64,000 nt of DNA from Chryseobacterium sp. 52 (GCF_002754245.1 NZ_PEEX01000001.1:3266001-3330000), one strand, 5' to 3'; shown: positions 29,246 to 39,397, counted from the stretch's first letter. Notes: generated by a model from the sequence alone, not told the origin. A program made the numbers and translations.

Positions 29246-29641
29246 TTAATAATTTTCAAGTGATCCAGAATAGATCATCAAAGCAACAATAACTGCAACG
29301 ATGATTACCCCAATAATCAGAGGTTTCCAGATCGCCTTTTTCGGATACTGTTCTTCATTCGGAAAGTATTTCGGAACAAAGTAATAGGAAAGCAGGCTTC
29401 CTCCTGCTATCCCGCAAATGTACGAAAGTGAGCTTTTGGGAGTTTCCTGTAAATTGACAATAAAAATGGTAAGTATTGTAATCAAAATAGATAGTGCCAA
29501 TACCATGTAGGCTTCTTTCTTTTTATTGATATCCATTAGATTTTGGAACAATAAAACACCACCAAAAAGTGTTGAAAGAAAAATTGAAAATCCTAAAATT
29601 ACTTTTTTAGAATATATTTTGGGTAATTTCTCTTCCATCAT
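29246..29641 (-). CDS. Small membrane protein, unknown
   Basis: 131 residues, four predicted TM helices (about 14-32, 42-60, 73-88, 108-125), no known motif. Its ATG shares the A of the upstream stop (TAATG), so it is translationally coupled to the GT2 gene. Possibly an accessory of that glycosyltransferase; inference from coupling only. Confidence 0.65.
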   Translation of the reverse strand: MMEEKLPKIYSKKVILGFSIFLSTLFGGVLLFQNLMDINKKKEAYMVLALSILITILTIFIVNLQETPKSSLSYICGIAGGSLLSYYFVPKYFPNEEQYPKKAIWKPLIIGVIIVAVIVALMIYSGSLENY

Positions 29642-30591
29642 TAAATCACTTCATCAATATTGTAATTCTTATGCTCCCTGTTGGTTCTGATAATCATTTC
29701 GCCTAAGAATCCGGCTATAAAAAGCAGCGTTCCCATCATCATCATCGTTAAAGCAATATAAAACCACGGGTTATTTGTGATCAGGTGTCCGTAAATTCCT
29801 CTGGCTACGTCAATCAGTTTTGAAACGCCCAACCAAAGTGCTGAAAGAAAACCTACGATAAACATTACCGTTCCTACCGCACCAAAGAAATGCATAGGCC
29901 TTCCCCCAAAACGACTTACAAACCAAAGGGTTACAAGATCCAGAAATCCTCTGATAAATCTTTCGGTTCCGAATTTTGAAGTTCCGTAAGGTCTTGCCTG
30001 GTGTTGTACTTCTTTTTCGGTAATTCTTCTGAATCCTGCATTGGCTGCAAGTACAGGAATATAACGGTGCATATCTCCATACACATCGATAGATTTTACC
30101 ACCTGTTTTTTATAGGCTTTCAGACCGCAGTTGAAATCATGAAGATACACTCCGGAAACTTTTCTTGCTGCTGCATTGAACAGTTTCGACGGAACATTTT
30201 TCGTCATTACATTGTCAAAACGTTTCTTTTTCCAACCTGAAACGATGTCATAATTGTCTTCAATTACCATTTTATACAGTTCAGGAATTTCTTCCGGAAA
30301 ATCCTGTAAATCAGCATCCATGGTAATCACTACGTCTCCATTTGCTCTTTCAAAAGCAGCATGAAGGGCTTGTGATTTTCCGTAATTTCTGGAAAATTTT
30401 ATGGCGTGGATCTGAGGGTGCTGCACCTTCATATTTTCGATAATACTCCACGATAGATCTGTACTTCCGTCGTCTACAAACCAAATTTCATAGGATAAAC
30501 TGTTGGAATAACAGACATTATCAATCCTTGAAAAAAGCTCTTCCAGAGAGTCCTCTTCGTTTAATAACGGAATAACTATAGATAAATTCAT
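29641..30591 (-). CDS. GT2 family glycosyltransferase (DPM1/ArnC/GtrB-like)
   Basis: 316 residues. The GT-A domain (1-225) has VIPLLNEEDSLEELF, WFVDDGSTDLSW and the metal/nucleotide motif ITMDADLQDFPEEI. Two C-terminal TM helices (about 233-255 and 275-300) anchor it. Such enzymes move a sugar from a nucleotide sugar to undecaprenyl phosphate, supplying GT-C enzymes. The flanking small membrane proteins (TAATG-coupled, and 16 bp upstream) form one operon. Confidence 0.88.
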   Translation of the reverse strand: MNLSIVIPLLNEEDSLEELFSRIDNVCYSNSLSYEIWFVDDGSTDLSWSIIENMKVQHPQIHAIKFSRNYGKSQALHAAFERANGDVVITMDADLQDFPEEIPELYKMVIEDNYDIVSGWKKKRFDNVMTKNVPSKLFNAAARKVSGVYLHDFNCGLKAYKKQVVKSIDVYGDMHRYIPVLAANAGFRRITEKEVQHQARPYGTSKFGTERFIRGFLDLVTLWFVSRFGGRPMHFFGAVGTVMFIVGFLSALWLGVSKLIDVARGIYGHLITNNPWFYIALTMMMMGTLLFIAGFLGEMIIRTNREHKNYNIDEVI

Positions 30592-30607
30592 TTAATTTTA
30601 ATAAAAA

Positions 30608-31207
30608 TTATTCTTGATTTTCTGTTTCCTGGTAAATTGTTCTTGTTCTGAAAAACGCTCCAAAAAACACTGACAAAACTACGTAAAATATAAGAATTGC
30701 TGCAAAATATCCTGAAAAATGACTGGCAGTAAGCATATCTTTTCCTTTAATAGCTTCGGGAGAGAAGCTTGGCAGCCTTTCCTGATATTTTTTGTCTAAT
30801 TCATCAATATCTTTCTGATGTTTCATAATTTTCCTTGCAGACTGATACTCAGTGTCTAATTCTGTTTTCTGTCTCTGTATGTACTGATAGTTCAACAGCT
30901 TTTTGGCATCAGTATCTACAAAATTCAGGAAAGAATAGATACTGAAGATGGAAAGAATGCCTCCGATAAACATCGGAATGAACGCTCTTGAGAATGCATC
31001 CTTAAAACTTACCACTCTATTCTTGTTCCAGAAAGATTTTACGGACCAGAAGGCTCCTCCCGCATATAAAATAGGAAGAACAAATGCGTTGATTTTCAGT
31101 GAAATATCAAAGTAATTGATTCCTGATAAAAAGTAATAGGCTACAAAAAAAACGATCATTGTAGCGATAAAAAGTATAATTCCTAATGTTGATGGACTTT
31201 TCGTCAT
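30608..31207 (-). CDS. DUF4199 membrane protein
   Basis: 199 residues, four TM helices: two near the N-terminus, one at about 80, one at the C-terminus. A charged helical loop (about 105-145) precedes the last TM. Pattern and SFKDAFSRAFIPMFIGGILS fit DUF4199, a Bacteroidetes family of unknown role that is often next to such GT2 genes. 16 bp before the GT2 gene. Confidence 0.8.
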   Translation of the reverse strand: MTKSPSTLGIILFIATMIVFFVAYYFLSGINYFDISLKINAFVLPILYAGGAFWSVKSFWNKNRVVSFKDAFSRAFIPMFIGGILSIFSIYSFLNFVDTDAKKLLNYQYIQRQKTELDTEYQSARKIMKHQKDIDELDKKYQERLPSFSPEAIKGKDMLTASHFSGYFAAILIFYVVLSVFFGAFFRTRTIYQETENQE

Positions 31208-31325
31208 GTTTGATTTTTTAAAAAAAAGTTGAAAAATTATTGCACTAAATTCCAGCTGTTTAGCTCTGTTACTGCTTTTTTTTGACTAATTTTCTTTAAT
31301 TATATTTTGAAGTTTATAAATTATT

Positions 31326-31333
31326 CCTACCTT
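31326..31333 (+). promoter_or_regulatory. -7 element of the SRP RNA gene
   Basis: TACCTTTG just before the RNA; a TTTG at 31306-31309 is 16 nt upstream, shorter than usual. Confidence 0.55.
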
Positions 31334-31337
31334 TGCA

Positions 31338-31432
31338 ACGGCAAGTCCTAAACAACCAGCTCCTGAGAACCCTCCAGGGTGGGAACACAGCAAAGGTAAT
31401 TGGTCGTAGCGGTGTGATTTAGGTAGCTTGCC
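31338..31432 (+). ncRNA. ffs: Signal recognition particle RNA (small bacterial 4.5S type)
   Basis: About 95 nt. The ends pair (GGCAAG 31338-31343 with CTTGCC 31427-31432, extended by CCTAAA/TTTAGG). The apex shows the SRP helix 8 layout: CCAGG, GTG, a GGAA tetraloop, CAC, AGCA. This is the asymmetric/symmetric loop pair bound by Ffh. A T-run from 31434 ends it. It guides Ffh-dependent membrane targeting. A minus-strand open frame over it is a shadow. Confidence 0.88.
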
Positions 31433-31541
31433 ATTTTTTTTTAATCTAAGTTGAAGTAAGGTAATTGGAAGATTATCTTTTTTTATGTCTATACTTTTCA
31501 ACATTTCCATTCTAATTTCCAATGTACTCTTCAGTTTTTAT

Positions 31542-32228
31542 TTAAAATTCAAACCCCTCTCCTAATTTAGGAAGAATAAGTTCTACATTTTTATCTGCAA
31601 AATACTTCAATGCAGTTTCATGATTAATTTCAATCGCAGGGAAAGTATCAAAGTGGCATCCGATTACTTTCGGAGTTTTTAATAGTTCTGCTGCTGCAAA
31701 AACCGCTTCTTTAGGTCCCATCGTGTAATGACCTCCGATAGGAAGGATAGACAGATCCATGGTTCCGAAAAGTCTTGGAAACAGCTCCATATCCGCCATT
31801 ACTCCGGTATCTCCTGCCAAATAGATGTTCTTACCTTCAGAAAGTCTGAAAATATATCCTACAGGAACGCCTCCATAGCTCCCATCCGGGAACGAACTGG
31901 TATGTTGAGCCGATACCATGACAATTTCAAGATCGTCGATTTTTGCTGTTCCTCCTAAGTTCACATCGATTTTATTCTTTGCTGTTTTAAAATAGGCACA
32001 GATTTCAGGAACTGCAATAATAGCAGCTTCCGGATGATAATGCAGGACTTCTTCCACATCAGCAATATGATCGCCGTGTGCGTGGGTCAATAAGATATAA
32101 TCGATCTTCTGAGCGGTTATATCAAAGCCTGATTCTGCTTTTTTGTAGTTATAAAAAGGATCACTTAAAATTGTTTTGTCTTTGTAGGTAAACAAAAAAC
32201 AATTTTGTCCTAAAAATTGTATTTTCAT
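31542..32228 (-). CDS. UPF0173-type metallo-beta-lactamase-fold hydrolase
   Basis: 228 residues. Metal-binding motif LTHAHGDHIAD (HxHxDH), AQHTSS, the acidic ligand in AGDTGVMAD and a C-terminal HFDTFP fit the UPF0173/YtkL family of metal-dependent hydrolases. Substrate unknown. The last of a minus-strand series menA, SRPBCC, small membrane protein, hydrolase with gaps of 7-17 bp. Confidence 0.88.
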   Translation of the reverse strand: MKIQFLGQNCFLFTYKDKTILSDPFYNYKKAESGFDITAQKIDYILLTHAHGDHIADVEEVLHYHPEAAIIAVPEICAYFKTAKNKIDVNLGGTAKIDDLEIVMVSAQHTSSFPDGSYGGVPVGYIFRLSEGKNIYLAGDTGVMADMELFPRLFGTMDLSILPIGGHYTMGPKEAVFAAAELLKTPKVIGCHFDTFPAIEINHETALKYFADKNVELILPKLGEGFEF

Positions 32229-32245
32229 AAATTTATTATTTTAAA

Positions 32246-32536
32246 TTAAGAACATGAAGTTGTTGAATTGAATGCAATATAATACAACAATAAGCCCGTA
32301 GGAATAATGATTAAAGTCTGAAGGATTAAGAAATGTTTTTGTGGTTTTATTCTCCCAATTAATAGCATGAAAGCCAGAATTGCATTGCCAATAACGAGTA
32401 AGGAGAATAAAAGCGGAAGAAAATCAATTTCAAGAACTGACATGCCATCGCTTAATTCTTTAATCAAATCAAACATGAGAAATGCTGCTAAAACAATAGA
32501 CAAACAAGAAGTGATCTTATAAGCTATATTCATCAT
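32246..32536 (-). CDS. Small membrane protein, unknown
   Basis: 96 residues, three TM helices (about 7-25, 39-62, 70-88). No motif. 7 bp after the SRPBCC gene and 17 bp before the hydrolase gene. Confidence 0.6.
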   Translation of the reverse strand: MMNIAYKITSCLSIVLAAFLMFDLIKELSDGMSVLEIDFLPLLFSLLVIGNAILAFMLLIGRIKPQKHFLILQTLIIIPTGLLLYYIAFNSTTSCS

Positions 32537-32543
32537 TGATCGT

Positions 32544-32990
32544 TTATTTCTGTGGAAATTTATCTTCTATTAAATTCAATTTAATTCCATGTTCGAGATA
32601 GGCTTTACAACCGTCTAAAACTGTTGTAAACCCACCTGTATTGTCATTAATAACCTTTAGAAGGTCTTCGCCGGACTGGGTAAATCCATAGCTTTTAATG
32701 ACTACGAGAGTTCCTTTCTCCATTTCTCTGAATTCATAATCTACATGGGTTGAAGGTTCGCCCCACTCTGTTTTTATCAACTGATTTTTGATAATCTGAT
32801 GAACTTTAACATTGGATTTCACACCATACATTTCCCATTCCCAGGTCACCGTTTGACCTTCTTCCAGTTTTCCGGTAGATTTGGTGAACCAGAACTGAGT
32901 GGTCACTTCCGGATTGATAAATGCTTCAAAAACATCTTCAACCGGTTTCCTGATCAGCATTTGAGCTTCAACGTAGATATTAGAACTCAT
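32544..32990 (-). CDS. SRPBCC/AHSA1-like protein
   Basis: 148 residues of the START/Bet v1-like fold: VEDVFEAFINPEVTTQFWFTKS, the sheet GQTVTWEWEMYGV and a long C-terminal helix after GGFTTVLDG. Typical activator of Hsp90 ATPase-like (AHSA1) domain; ligand unknown. 12 bp after menA, so co-transcribed with it. Confidence 0.82.
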   Translation of the reverse strand: MSSNIYVEAQMLIRKPVEDVFEAFINPEVTTQFWFTKSTGKLEEGQTVTWEWEMYGVKSNVKVHQIIKNQLIKTEWGEPSTHVDYEFREMEKGTLVVIKSYGFTQSGEDLLKVINDNTGGFTTVLDGCKAYLEHGIKLNLIEDKFPQK

Positions 32991-33002
32991 AATAGTGGTA
33001 TT

Positions 33003-33932
33003 TTAGTTAAAAAAGTTAAGTCCGAAGGCTGTAAGAACTGCCATTACAAAGGTCATGATACCGACCTGTTTCAAGTATTGGTCCAATTCTTTAGGTTCTT
33101 TTACGGCCATGATCTGTCTTCTCAACTTCATCAATGGCAACAGAAGAATCATTACAATGAATACATAGTAATTCTGGGTCTGTATGAAGCCGTTTACGCC
33201 TAAAAATACAAGGATTAATATCAAAGGAAGCTGTAACAGGATCATTTCATAGATCATTGCATTCTTAAATCCAATTCTCAATGCAAAGCTATTTTTTCCT
33301 GAAAGTCTGTCGCTTTCAATATCTCTCATATTGTTAAGATTTAAAACAGCCATACTCATCATTCCGATAGCAGTTCCCGGTAACAACATATCCCAGCTGA
33401 AGGTTTTTGTAAAGAGGAAATAACTTCCGCATACTGAAACCAACCCGAAAAACACAAATACAAAAAGGTCTCCCAATCCCATGTATCCGTAAGGTTTTTT
33501 TCCAACTGTATACCCGATAGCCGCTAAAATACACGCCACACCCAATCCAATGAAGATATAAAATTCATTCATAAATTTTGGAATGAAAGCCACATACAAT
33601 AAAGCAATTGTAGCAATGAAGGACAATACTGAGAAAAGTATCACCGCATTTTTCATCTGTTTTGCCGTAATTTTCCCTGATGCGACTGCTCTGGCTTCTG
33701 CCTCATTGATTCTTTTGGCATCCGTTCCTTTTACTCCATCGCCATAATCATTAGCATAATTTGACAAAATCTGGTACAAAAGTGTTACCAATAGTGCCAG
33801 AGCTAAAATTTTCCAGTCCCAAATTCCGCCTTCACCATAAAGTCTCCATTTTGCAATGAAGGACCCCATAATAATTCCGCTTAAAGAAAGCGGTAAAGTT
33901 CTTAGCCTTGCGGCTTTTATCCAATCTGTCAT
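33003..33932 (-). CDS. menA: 1,4-dihydroxy-2-naphthoate polyprenyltransferase
   Basis: 309 residues, UbiA fold with eight to nine TM helices. The two Asp-rich motifs are SNYANDYGDGVKGTD (about 62-76) and NLNNMRDIESDRLSGK. It joins a polyprenyl chain to DHNA to form demethylmenaquinone in the inner membrane. menB lies 88 bp upstream on the same strand, which supports MenA over other UbiA members. Confidence 0.92.
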   Translation of the reverse strand: MTDWIKAARLRTLPLSLSGIIMGSFIAKWRLYGEGGIWDWKILALALLVTLLYQILSNYANDYGDGVKGTDAKRINEAEARAVASGKITAKQMKNAVILFSVLSFIATIALLYVAFIPKFMNEFYIFIGLGVACILAAIGYTVGKKPYGYMGLGDLFVFVFFGLVSVCGSYFLFTKTFSWDMLLPGTAIGMMSMAVLNLNNMRDIESDRLSGKNSFALRIGFKNAMIYEMILLQLPLILILVFLGVNGFIQTQNYYVFIVMILLLPLMKLRRQIMAVKEPKELDQYLKQVGIMTFVMAVLTAFGLNFFN

Positions 33933-34020
33933 AGTTTGTATAATGTAAAATGTATGATGTACAATGTAAAAGTCTAATGCATTGAGTGATTAATAGATTT
34001 TACCTTGTACTTTTTACAAT

Positions 34021-34857
34021 TTAAGATATCCACTGATTTTCTCCGAAGTCGGGTTTTCTTTTTTCAAGGAATGCATTTCTTCCTTCCTGAGCTTCTTCTG
34101 TCATATAAGCCAGACGGGTTGCTTCGCCTGCAAATACCTGCTGCCCTACCATTCCGTCGTCTGTAAGGTTCATGGCAAATTTGAGCATCCTGATAGATAA
34201 TGGAGATTTGGCTAAAATTTCCTGAGCCCATTCATAAGCTGTATCTTCTAATTCTGCATGTGGAATTACTGCATTCACCATTCCCATATCCAAAGCTTCC
34301 TGAGCAGAATAGTTTCTTCCTAAAAAGAATATTTCACGTGCTTTTTTCTGACCCACCATTTTCGCCAGGTAAGCTGAACCGTAACCACCGTCAAAACTGG
34401 TCACATCGGCATCAGTTTGCTTAAAAATAGCATGTTCTTTGCTTGCTAAGGTAAGGTCACATACCACATGAAGTGAATGTCCGCCACCAACAGCCCATCC
34501 CGGAACCACTGCAATTACCACTTTTGGCATGAAGCGAATCAGGCGCTGAACTTCTAAGATATTTAAACGATGTCTTCCGTCTTCTCCTACATATCCCTGA
34601 TGCCCTCTTGCTTTCTGATCACCTCCGCTACAAAAAGCCCAGCCTCCGTCTTTAGGACTAGGTCCTTCTCCGGTAAGCAAAACAACGCCTATTGAAGAGT
34701 CTTCAGAAGCGTCATAAAAAGCATCATATAATTCTGAGGTAGTTTTTGGACGAAAAGCATTTCTAAGCTCTGGTCTGTTGAATGCAATTCTTGCGACACC
34801 ATTGCATTTTTTATAGGTAATATCGTCGTATTCTTTGACAGTTTTCCACTCGATCAT
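34021..34857 (-). CDS. menB: 1,4-dihydroxy-2-naphthoyl-CoA synthase
   Basis: 278 residues, crotonase fold. Oxyanion-hole segment FCSGGDQKARG, VPGWAVGGGHSLHVVCDL, and TDADVTSFDGGYGSAYLAKMVG are MenB hallmarks. It cyclises o-succinylbenzoyl-CoA to DHNA-CoA. Precedes menA on the same strand. The other men genes are not in the window. Confidence 0.95.
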   Translation of the reverse strand: MIEWKTVKEYDDITYKKCNGVARIAFNRPELRNAFRPKTTSELYDAFYDASEDSSIGVVLLTGEGPSPKDGGWAFCSGGDQKARGHQGYVGEDGRHRLNILEVQRLIRFMPKVVIAVVPGWAVGGGHSLHVVCDLTLASKEHAIFKQTDADVTSFDGGYGSAYLAKMVGQKKAREIFFLGRNYSAQEALDMGMVNAVIPHAELEDTAYEWAQEILAKSPLSIRMLKFAMNLTDDGMVGQQVFAGEATRLAYMTEEAQEGRNAFLEKRKPDFGENQWIS

Positions 34858-34964
34858 CTTGTAAAAATTTTTCCCAAAGATACGGAATTACAGAGAATTT
34901 TTATGGTGAAATTTAATGATAATCAAGGTAAAAAGCAGAAGTATATTTTGGATCAGAAAAATAA

Positions 34965-34990
34965 AAACCGGAACATTTCTGTTCCGGTTT
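34965..34990 (-). terminator. Terminator after the TPR protein gene
   Basis: Perfect 11-bp stem (AAACCGGAACA/TGTTCCGGTTT), loop TTTC, with an A-rich flank that becomes T-rich on the minus strand. Confidence 0.8.
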
Positions 34991-35015
34991 CATTTATTGT
35001 TCAACTAGAGAATTA

Positions 35016-36041
35016 CTATTTAGCTTTTGCCTTAAGCTCAGCCTCTTTAGCTTTCAATTCCTTCATTTTATCTAATTTCTTAGTTACAATATAGATCTCC
35101 TTTAAAGCAGTAAGTGCATCAAGGTTCTCTGGAGCTGCTTTGTACCAACCCTCAGCATATGGAAGTGCTTTACCAAATCTTTCTCTTCTTGCGTCAATTA
35201 ATTTAGTAGCCTCATCCGGCTTATCTTTTCTTGTAGCATTGATCTGCTCTACGATTTTAGAATCGTCACCAATCACTGTATATACCATGTTCTGGTAAGC
35301 ATTATCAAAGTCAGGCTTAATCTCAATTGCTTTTTTGAAAGATGCAATTGCGTCTTCTACTGTCGCAGGATTTTTAGACTGCATTACCCCAAGGTTGTAC
35401 CAGTTGGTGGCATCGTTAGGATTTTTAGCTAGCTGCTCTTTAAGTGTTCCAATGAATTTTTCAGTATTCCCGGATTCGTAATAAGCAGTACCCTGAGCAT
35501 CTTTAAGCTTGGTGTTATTTGGATATTTAGCCAATCCTTTTTCAATGATCACTAAGGCTTCATTAGCTTTCTTTGCATTAAGAAGCAATGTGGTTAATGT
35601 TTCATATAATTCAGGCTCCACACTTGCTGTCTGTTCAGTTTTGAAGTCTGTATAATCAGCATTCTTCTTCATAAGTTCCCAGGTTGCTTTTTCTAAATTA
35701 ACTACCTGTCCTGTCTTTTTCTCTTTTGCTGTATACGTGGTCTGAACTCCTGTAAAGCCGGAATTAACAAGATCTGTATAGATTTTGATGGATTCATCGC
35801 TGTTATTTGCCAAAGCATAGCTTAACCCTGCATAATACATGTAAATCTTATCATCCTGGCCATTTGTTTTTAATAAGTTATAAACTTCTATAAACTTAGG
35901 CGCGGCAACGGTATAATTTTTTGCAGTATATGCATCCATTGCTGCTTTGTTCGCTTCCTGTAATTTGGCATTCACATCTCCCTTCTGACCGAAAACGAAT
36001 GCAGAAGCCACGATGGCTATACCTAAAATGAGTTTCTTCAT
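35016..36041 (-). CDS. TPR-repeat exported protein
   Basis: 341 residues with a signal peptide (MKKLILGIAIVASAFVFGQ). Several tetratricopeptide-like units: about 35-70, 155-190 (ALVIIEKGLAKYPNNTKLKD), 190-225 (NPNDATNWYNLGVMQ), 228-255 (AIASFKKAIEIKPDFDNAYQN). Lys/Glu-rich end. A periplasmic scaffold for unknown partners. Only 28 bp after gyrA, so probably in its transcript. Confidence 0.85.
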   Translation of the reverse strand: MKKLILGIAIVASAFVFGQKGDVNAKLQEANKAAMDAYTAKNYTVAAPKFIEVYNLLKTNGQDDKIYMYYAGLSYALANNSDESIKIYTDLVNSGFTGVQTTYTAKEKKTGQVVNLEKATWELMKKNADYTDFKTEQTASVEPELYETLTTLLLNAKKANEALVIIEKGLAKYPNNTKLKDAQGTAYYESGNTEKFIGTLKEQLAKNPNDATNWYNLGVMQSKNPATVEDAIASFKKAIEIKPDFDNAYQNMVYTVIGDDSKIVEQINATRKDKPDEATKLIDARRERFGKALPYAEGWYKAAPENLDALTALKEIYIVTKKLDKMKELKAKEAELKAKAK

Positions 36042-36069
36042 AATAACTATATTATATTAATTGTACATT

Positions 36070-38655
36070 TTATTCTTCAGAATCAGAATTCTCATTTTCC
36101 TCAGCTGGGTTTTCTTTTTCAACCTGAGGTGCTGTATTGTTTTCCAGGTTATCAGTTACAATTTCTGTCCCTTCTTCATTTTCTTCAGAATCTTCTTCTA
36201 CATCTTTGTCCATTTCTACTTTTGCAATGGCTGCAATTTCGTCATTTTTCTTAAGATTAATCATTCTTACACCCTGAGTATTTCTTCCCATTACTCTCAT
36301 TTCATCCATATTCATTCTGATGGCAACACCGGACTTATTGATGATCATCAATCCGTCTTCGTCTGTCACATTCTGAATAGCAATCAGATTTCCTGTTTTC
36401 TCGGTAATATTTAGGGTAATAACTCCTTTTCCTCCTCTGTTGGTGATTCTATAGTCTTCTACCGCAGTTCTCTTCCCGTATCCTTTTTCAGAAACGACAA
36501 GAACTGTTTCTTTTTCCACATCATTCACAACAATCATACCAATAGCTTCATCGTTGTCATCCATGGTAATACCACGAACACCGATAGAGCCTCTCCCTAC
36601 TTCTCTTACTTTTTCTTCAGGGAAACGGATACATTTACCGTTTTTGGTAGCGATCATGATCTGAGATGTTCCGTTTGTTAAGTAAGCTCCCAACAACTGG
36701 TCATTATCTCTGATTTCGATAGCATTTACCCCATTAACTCTTGGTCTTGAGTAAGCTTCAAGAGACGTTTTCTTGATCGTACCGTTTTTGGTAACCATCA
36801 CTACGCTCATTTGGTTTACATACTCAGCATCTTTAAGGTTGTTGGTTCTGATATATGCTTTGATCTTATCGTCCTGCTCAATATTGATCAGGTTTTGTAC
36901 TGCTCTTCCTTTGGATGTTTTTGAACCTTCAGGAATTTCAAATACTCTCAACCAATAACATCTTCCTTTTTCTGTGAAGAATAACATATACTGGTGATTA
37001 GTTGCAGAAACGATATACTCAAGGAAATCTTCATCCCTTGTGGTTGCCGCTCTGTTTCCTACACCTCCTCTGCTCTGAATTTTGTATTCAGAAAGAGAGG
37101 TTCTCTTAACATATCCTGCGTGTGAAATCGTAAGAACTACTGCTTCGTTCGGAATAATATCTTCGATAGACATTTCTCCTCCTGAATAATCAATAGCAGT
37201 TCTTCTTTCGTCACCGTATTTTTCTTTAATTTCAGCAAGCTCTTCTTTGATGATATCGAATCTTCTTGGTTCGTTAGCTAAAATATCTTCTAAGTTCAGG
37301 ATCTCTTTCATGATCGTGTCATATTCATCACGGATCTTGTCAAGCTCCATTCCTGTAAGACGTGCCAACCTTAAATCAAGGATAGCCTGAGCCTGAATTT
37401 CAGAAAGCTCAAATGCCTCAATCAAGCCTTCTTTTGCAGCCTGAGGGTTGGCACTGTGACGGATGATAGAAATTGCTTTATCTAAAGAATCCTGACCACC
37501 GATCACTTTCATGAAACCTTCTAAGATATGAGCTCTTTCTTTTGCTTTCTTAAGCTCAAAATGAGTTCTTCTTACAATCACTTCATGTCTGTGCTCTACA
37601 AAGTGATGGATGATATCTTTTAAATTCAGCTGTTCCGGTCTTCCTTTAACCAAAGCAATGTTGTTAACACTGAAAGACGTCTGAAGTGCTGTATATTTAT
37701 ATAATAGGTTTAAGACAACATTCGGGATTGCATCATTTTTAAGTTCATAAACGACACGCAGACCATTTCTATCTGATTCGTCTCTGATTTCATGGATACC
37801 TACAATTTTATCATCTTTAACAAGCTCTGCCGTTCTGGCGATCATATCAGCTTTATTAACCTGATAAGGAACTTCTGTAACGATAATAGCATTTCTGTTT
37901 CCGATTTCTTCGAAATTTACTTTTGCTCTCAGCACTACTCTTCCTCTACCTGTATGGAAAGCATCTCTAACTCCGTCATATCCGTAAATAATACCTCCTG
38001 TAGGGAAATCCGGCGCTGTAATATGCTGCATTAATTCATCAATAGTAATATCCTTATTATCGATATAAGCAGAAATAGCGTCTACAGATTCTGATAAGTT
38101 GTGCGGCGCCATATTGGTCGCCATACCAACAGCAATACCAGAAGTTCCGTTTACTAATAGATTTGGAATTTTTGTAGGCATAACGGTAGGTTCCGTCATA
38201 CTATCATCAAAGTTATTCTGAAAATCAACCGTTTCTTTATCTAAGTCCGCAAGGATATCATCAGAGATTTTCTTCAATCTGGCTTCTGTATAACGCATTG
38301 CTGCAGGCGGGTCACCGTCCATTGAACCAAAGTTACCCTGCCCGTCTACCTGGGGATAACGTAAGCTCCAAGGCTGAGCCATTCTTACCATCGCATCGTA
38401 AACAGAGGAGTCTCCGTGCGGGTGATATTTACCTAAAACATCCCCAACAATTCTCGCAGATTTTAAATATTTTCTATTAGAAAAAACCCCTAATCCATAC
38501 ATACCGTAAAGCACTCTTCTATGAACGGGTTTCAAACCATCTCTTACGTCTGGTAACGCTCTTGAAACGATAACCGACATCGAATAATCGATATAAGACG
38601 ATTTCATTTCATCAACAATGTTGATAGGAATCAGTCTTTCTCCTTCTTTTTGCAT
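36070..38655 (-). CDS. gyrA: DNA gyrase subunit A
   Basis: 861 residues from ATG 38655; with this start the numbering matches E. coli. Breakage-reunion domain with catalytic Y122 (AAMRYTE); quinolone region [13 protein letters not shown] has S83 and D87, the susceptible-type residues. GyrA box is QSRGGVG instead of QRRGGKG. Beta-pinwheel repeats fill the C-terminal third, ending in a long acidic tail of about 45 residues. With GyrB (not here) it introduces negative supercoils. Confidence 0.98.
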   Translation of the reverse strand: MQKEGERLIPINIVDEMKSSYIDYSMSVIVSRALPDVRDGLKPVHRRVLYGMYGLGVFSNRKYLKSARIVGDVLGKYHPHGDSSVYDAMVRMAQPWSLRYPQVDGQGNFGSMDGDPPAAMRYTEARLKKISDDILADLDKETVDFQNNFDDSMTEPTVMPTKIPNLLVNGTSGIAVGMATNMAPHNLSESVDAISAYIDNKDITIDELMQHITAPDFPTGGIIYGYDGVRDAFHTGRGRVVLRAKVNFEEIGNRNAIIVTEVPYQVNKADMIARTAELVKDDKIVGIHEIRDESDRNGLRVVYELKNDAIPNVVLNLLYKYTALQTSFSVNNIALVKGRPEQLNLKDIIHHFVEHRHEVIVRRTHFELKKAKERAHILEGFMKVIGGQDSLDKAISIIRHSANPQAAKEGLIEAFELSEIQAQAILDLRLARLTGMELDKIRDEYDTIMKEILNLEDILANEPRRFDIIKEELAEIKEKYGDERRTAIDYSGGEMSIEDIIPNEAVVLTISHAGYVKRTSLSEYKIQSRGGVGNRAATTRDEDFLEYIVSATNHQYMLFFTEKGRCYWLRVFEIPEGSKTSKGRAVQNLINIEQDDKIKAYIRTNNLKDAEYVNQMSVVMVTKNGTIKKTSLEAYSRPRVNGVNAIEIRDNDQLLGAYLTNGTSQIMIATKNGKCIRFPEEKVREVGRGSIGVRGITMDDNDEAIGMIVVNDVEKETVLVVSEKGYGKRTAVEDYRITNRGGKGVITLNITEKTGNLIAIQNVTDEDGLMIINKSGVAIRMNMDEMRVMGRNTQGVRMINLKKNDEIAAIAKVEMDKDVEEDSEENEEGTEIVTDNLENNTAPQVEKENPAEENENSDSEE

Positions 38656-38803
38656 AAACAAATTTTATTATAATGACAGTCAGACCTTTAGCTGTGCGTC
38701 TGAAAATTATTTATTTCCAATTTTTATTAACGGGCTAATTTACGAAATTTTTACCGATTTTTGCACTAGAATTTATCCAGAAAATCTTAAAAATTCATAA
38801 AAT

Positions 38804-39118
38804 ATGAGCTTATTGAGTATAACTTTCCACTGCACGAAAAACAATATTGAAGAATGGGAAAATTATATTGACGAAACACTGGTCCTGATGGCGGAAAACC
38901 TAATGGATGTCAACAAATATATTCTTTCTGAAGTACACAGCGATTATATTGAAGAAGGGAAGAATTATAATCTTCTCCTGATTTTTGACAATGAAGAACT
39001 GAGGGAAGATTTCATCAAAAGTGAAATGCTGAACATTGCGGAAAGAGTTGAGAAAAAATTCGGGACGGAAGTGATGATCTTCAATACTTTTCTGAATCCT
39101 AAAAAATCCAGATTTTAA
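38804..39118 (+). CDS. DUF4286 family protein
   Basis: 104 residues matching DUF4286, a small Bacteroidetes family with a ferredoxin-like (dimeric alpha-beta barrel) layout: strand LLSITFHCT, helix IEEWENYIDETL, strand KYILSEV, then NYNLLLIFDNEEL. Function unknown. Divergent from gyrA and followed by a terminator. Confidence 0.85.
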   Translation: MSLLSITFHCTKNNIEEWENYIDETLVLMAENLMDVNKYILSEVHSDYIEEGKNYNLLLIFDNEELREDFIKSEMLNIAERVEKKFGTEVMIFNTFLNPKKSRF

Positions 39119-39130
39119 ATAGAAACCAAA

Positions 39131-39150
39131 AGCCCTGAAAAATCAGGGCT
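39131..39150 (+). terminator. Terminator after the DUF4286 gene
   Basis: Stem AGCCCTGA/TCAGGGCT, AAAA loop, then a T-run; also may end the convergent gene at 39164. Confidence 0.85.
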
Positions 39151-39163
39151 TTTTTATTTTTTT

Positions 39164-39397
39164 TTAATCTCTGTGATGCCTTCTGCCTTTGTTCTTATGA
39201 CGGTGGCCTCTGTCATCATAATCATAGTAATACACTCTTTTTTTGACCTGACCCGGCGCATAATATCTTGCGCTCCCTCCATAGACTTTCTTAGCTTGTC
39301 CCGGCGGCATTCTTCTCACATGGTGATCATGTACTACACATGACGTCATCATGGATAAGACCGTAACAACTCCTGCAATTTTAATCAATCCTTTCAT
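39164..39397 (-). CDS. Small His/Tyr-rich lipoprotein
   Basis: 77 residues with lipobox MMTSC (Cys 20). The mature part is basic and rich in His, Tyr and Arg with a repeated PPGQAKK / APGQVKK motif and a HRHKNKGRRHH tail, a common small flavobacterial lipoprotein type of unknown function. Surface or metal/nucleic acid binding is possible from composition only. Confidence 0.65.
   Translation of the reverse strand: MKGLIKIAGVVTVLSMMTSCVVHDHHVRRMPPGQAKKVYGGSARYYAPGQVKKRVYYYDYDDRGHRHKNKGRRHHRD

Noticed and set aside
31286..31522. 78-codon minus-strand frame covering the SRP RNA
   Set aside because: The same DNA folds as SRP RNA with a typical apex; composition of the frame is not protein-like.
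34903..35094. Plus-strand 63-codon frame near menB and the TPR gene
   Set aside because: It runs through the terminator hairpin at 34965-34990 and into the TPR gene on the other strand.
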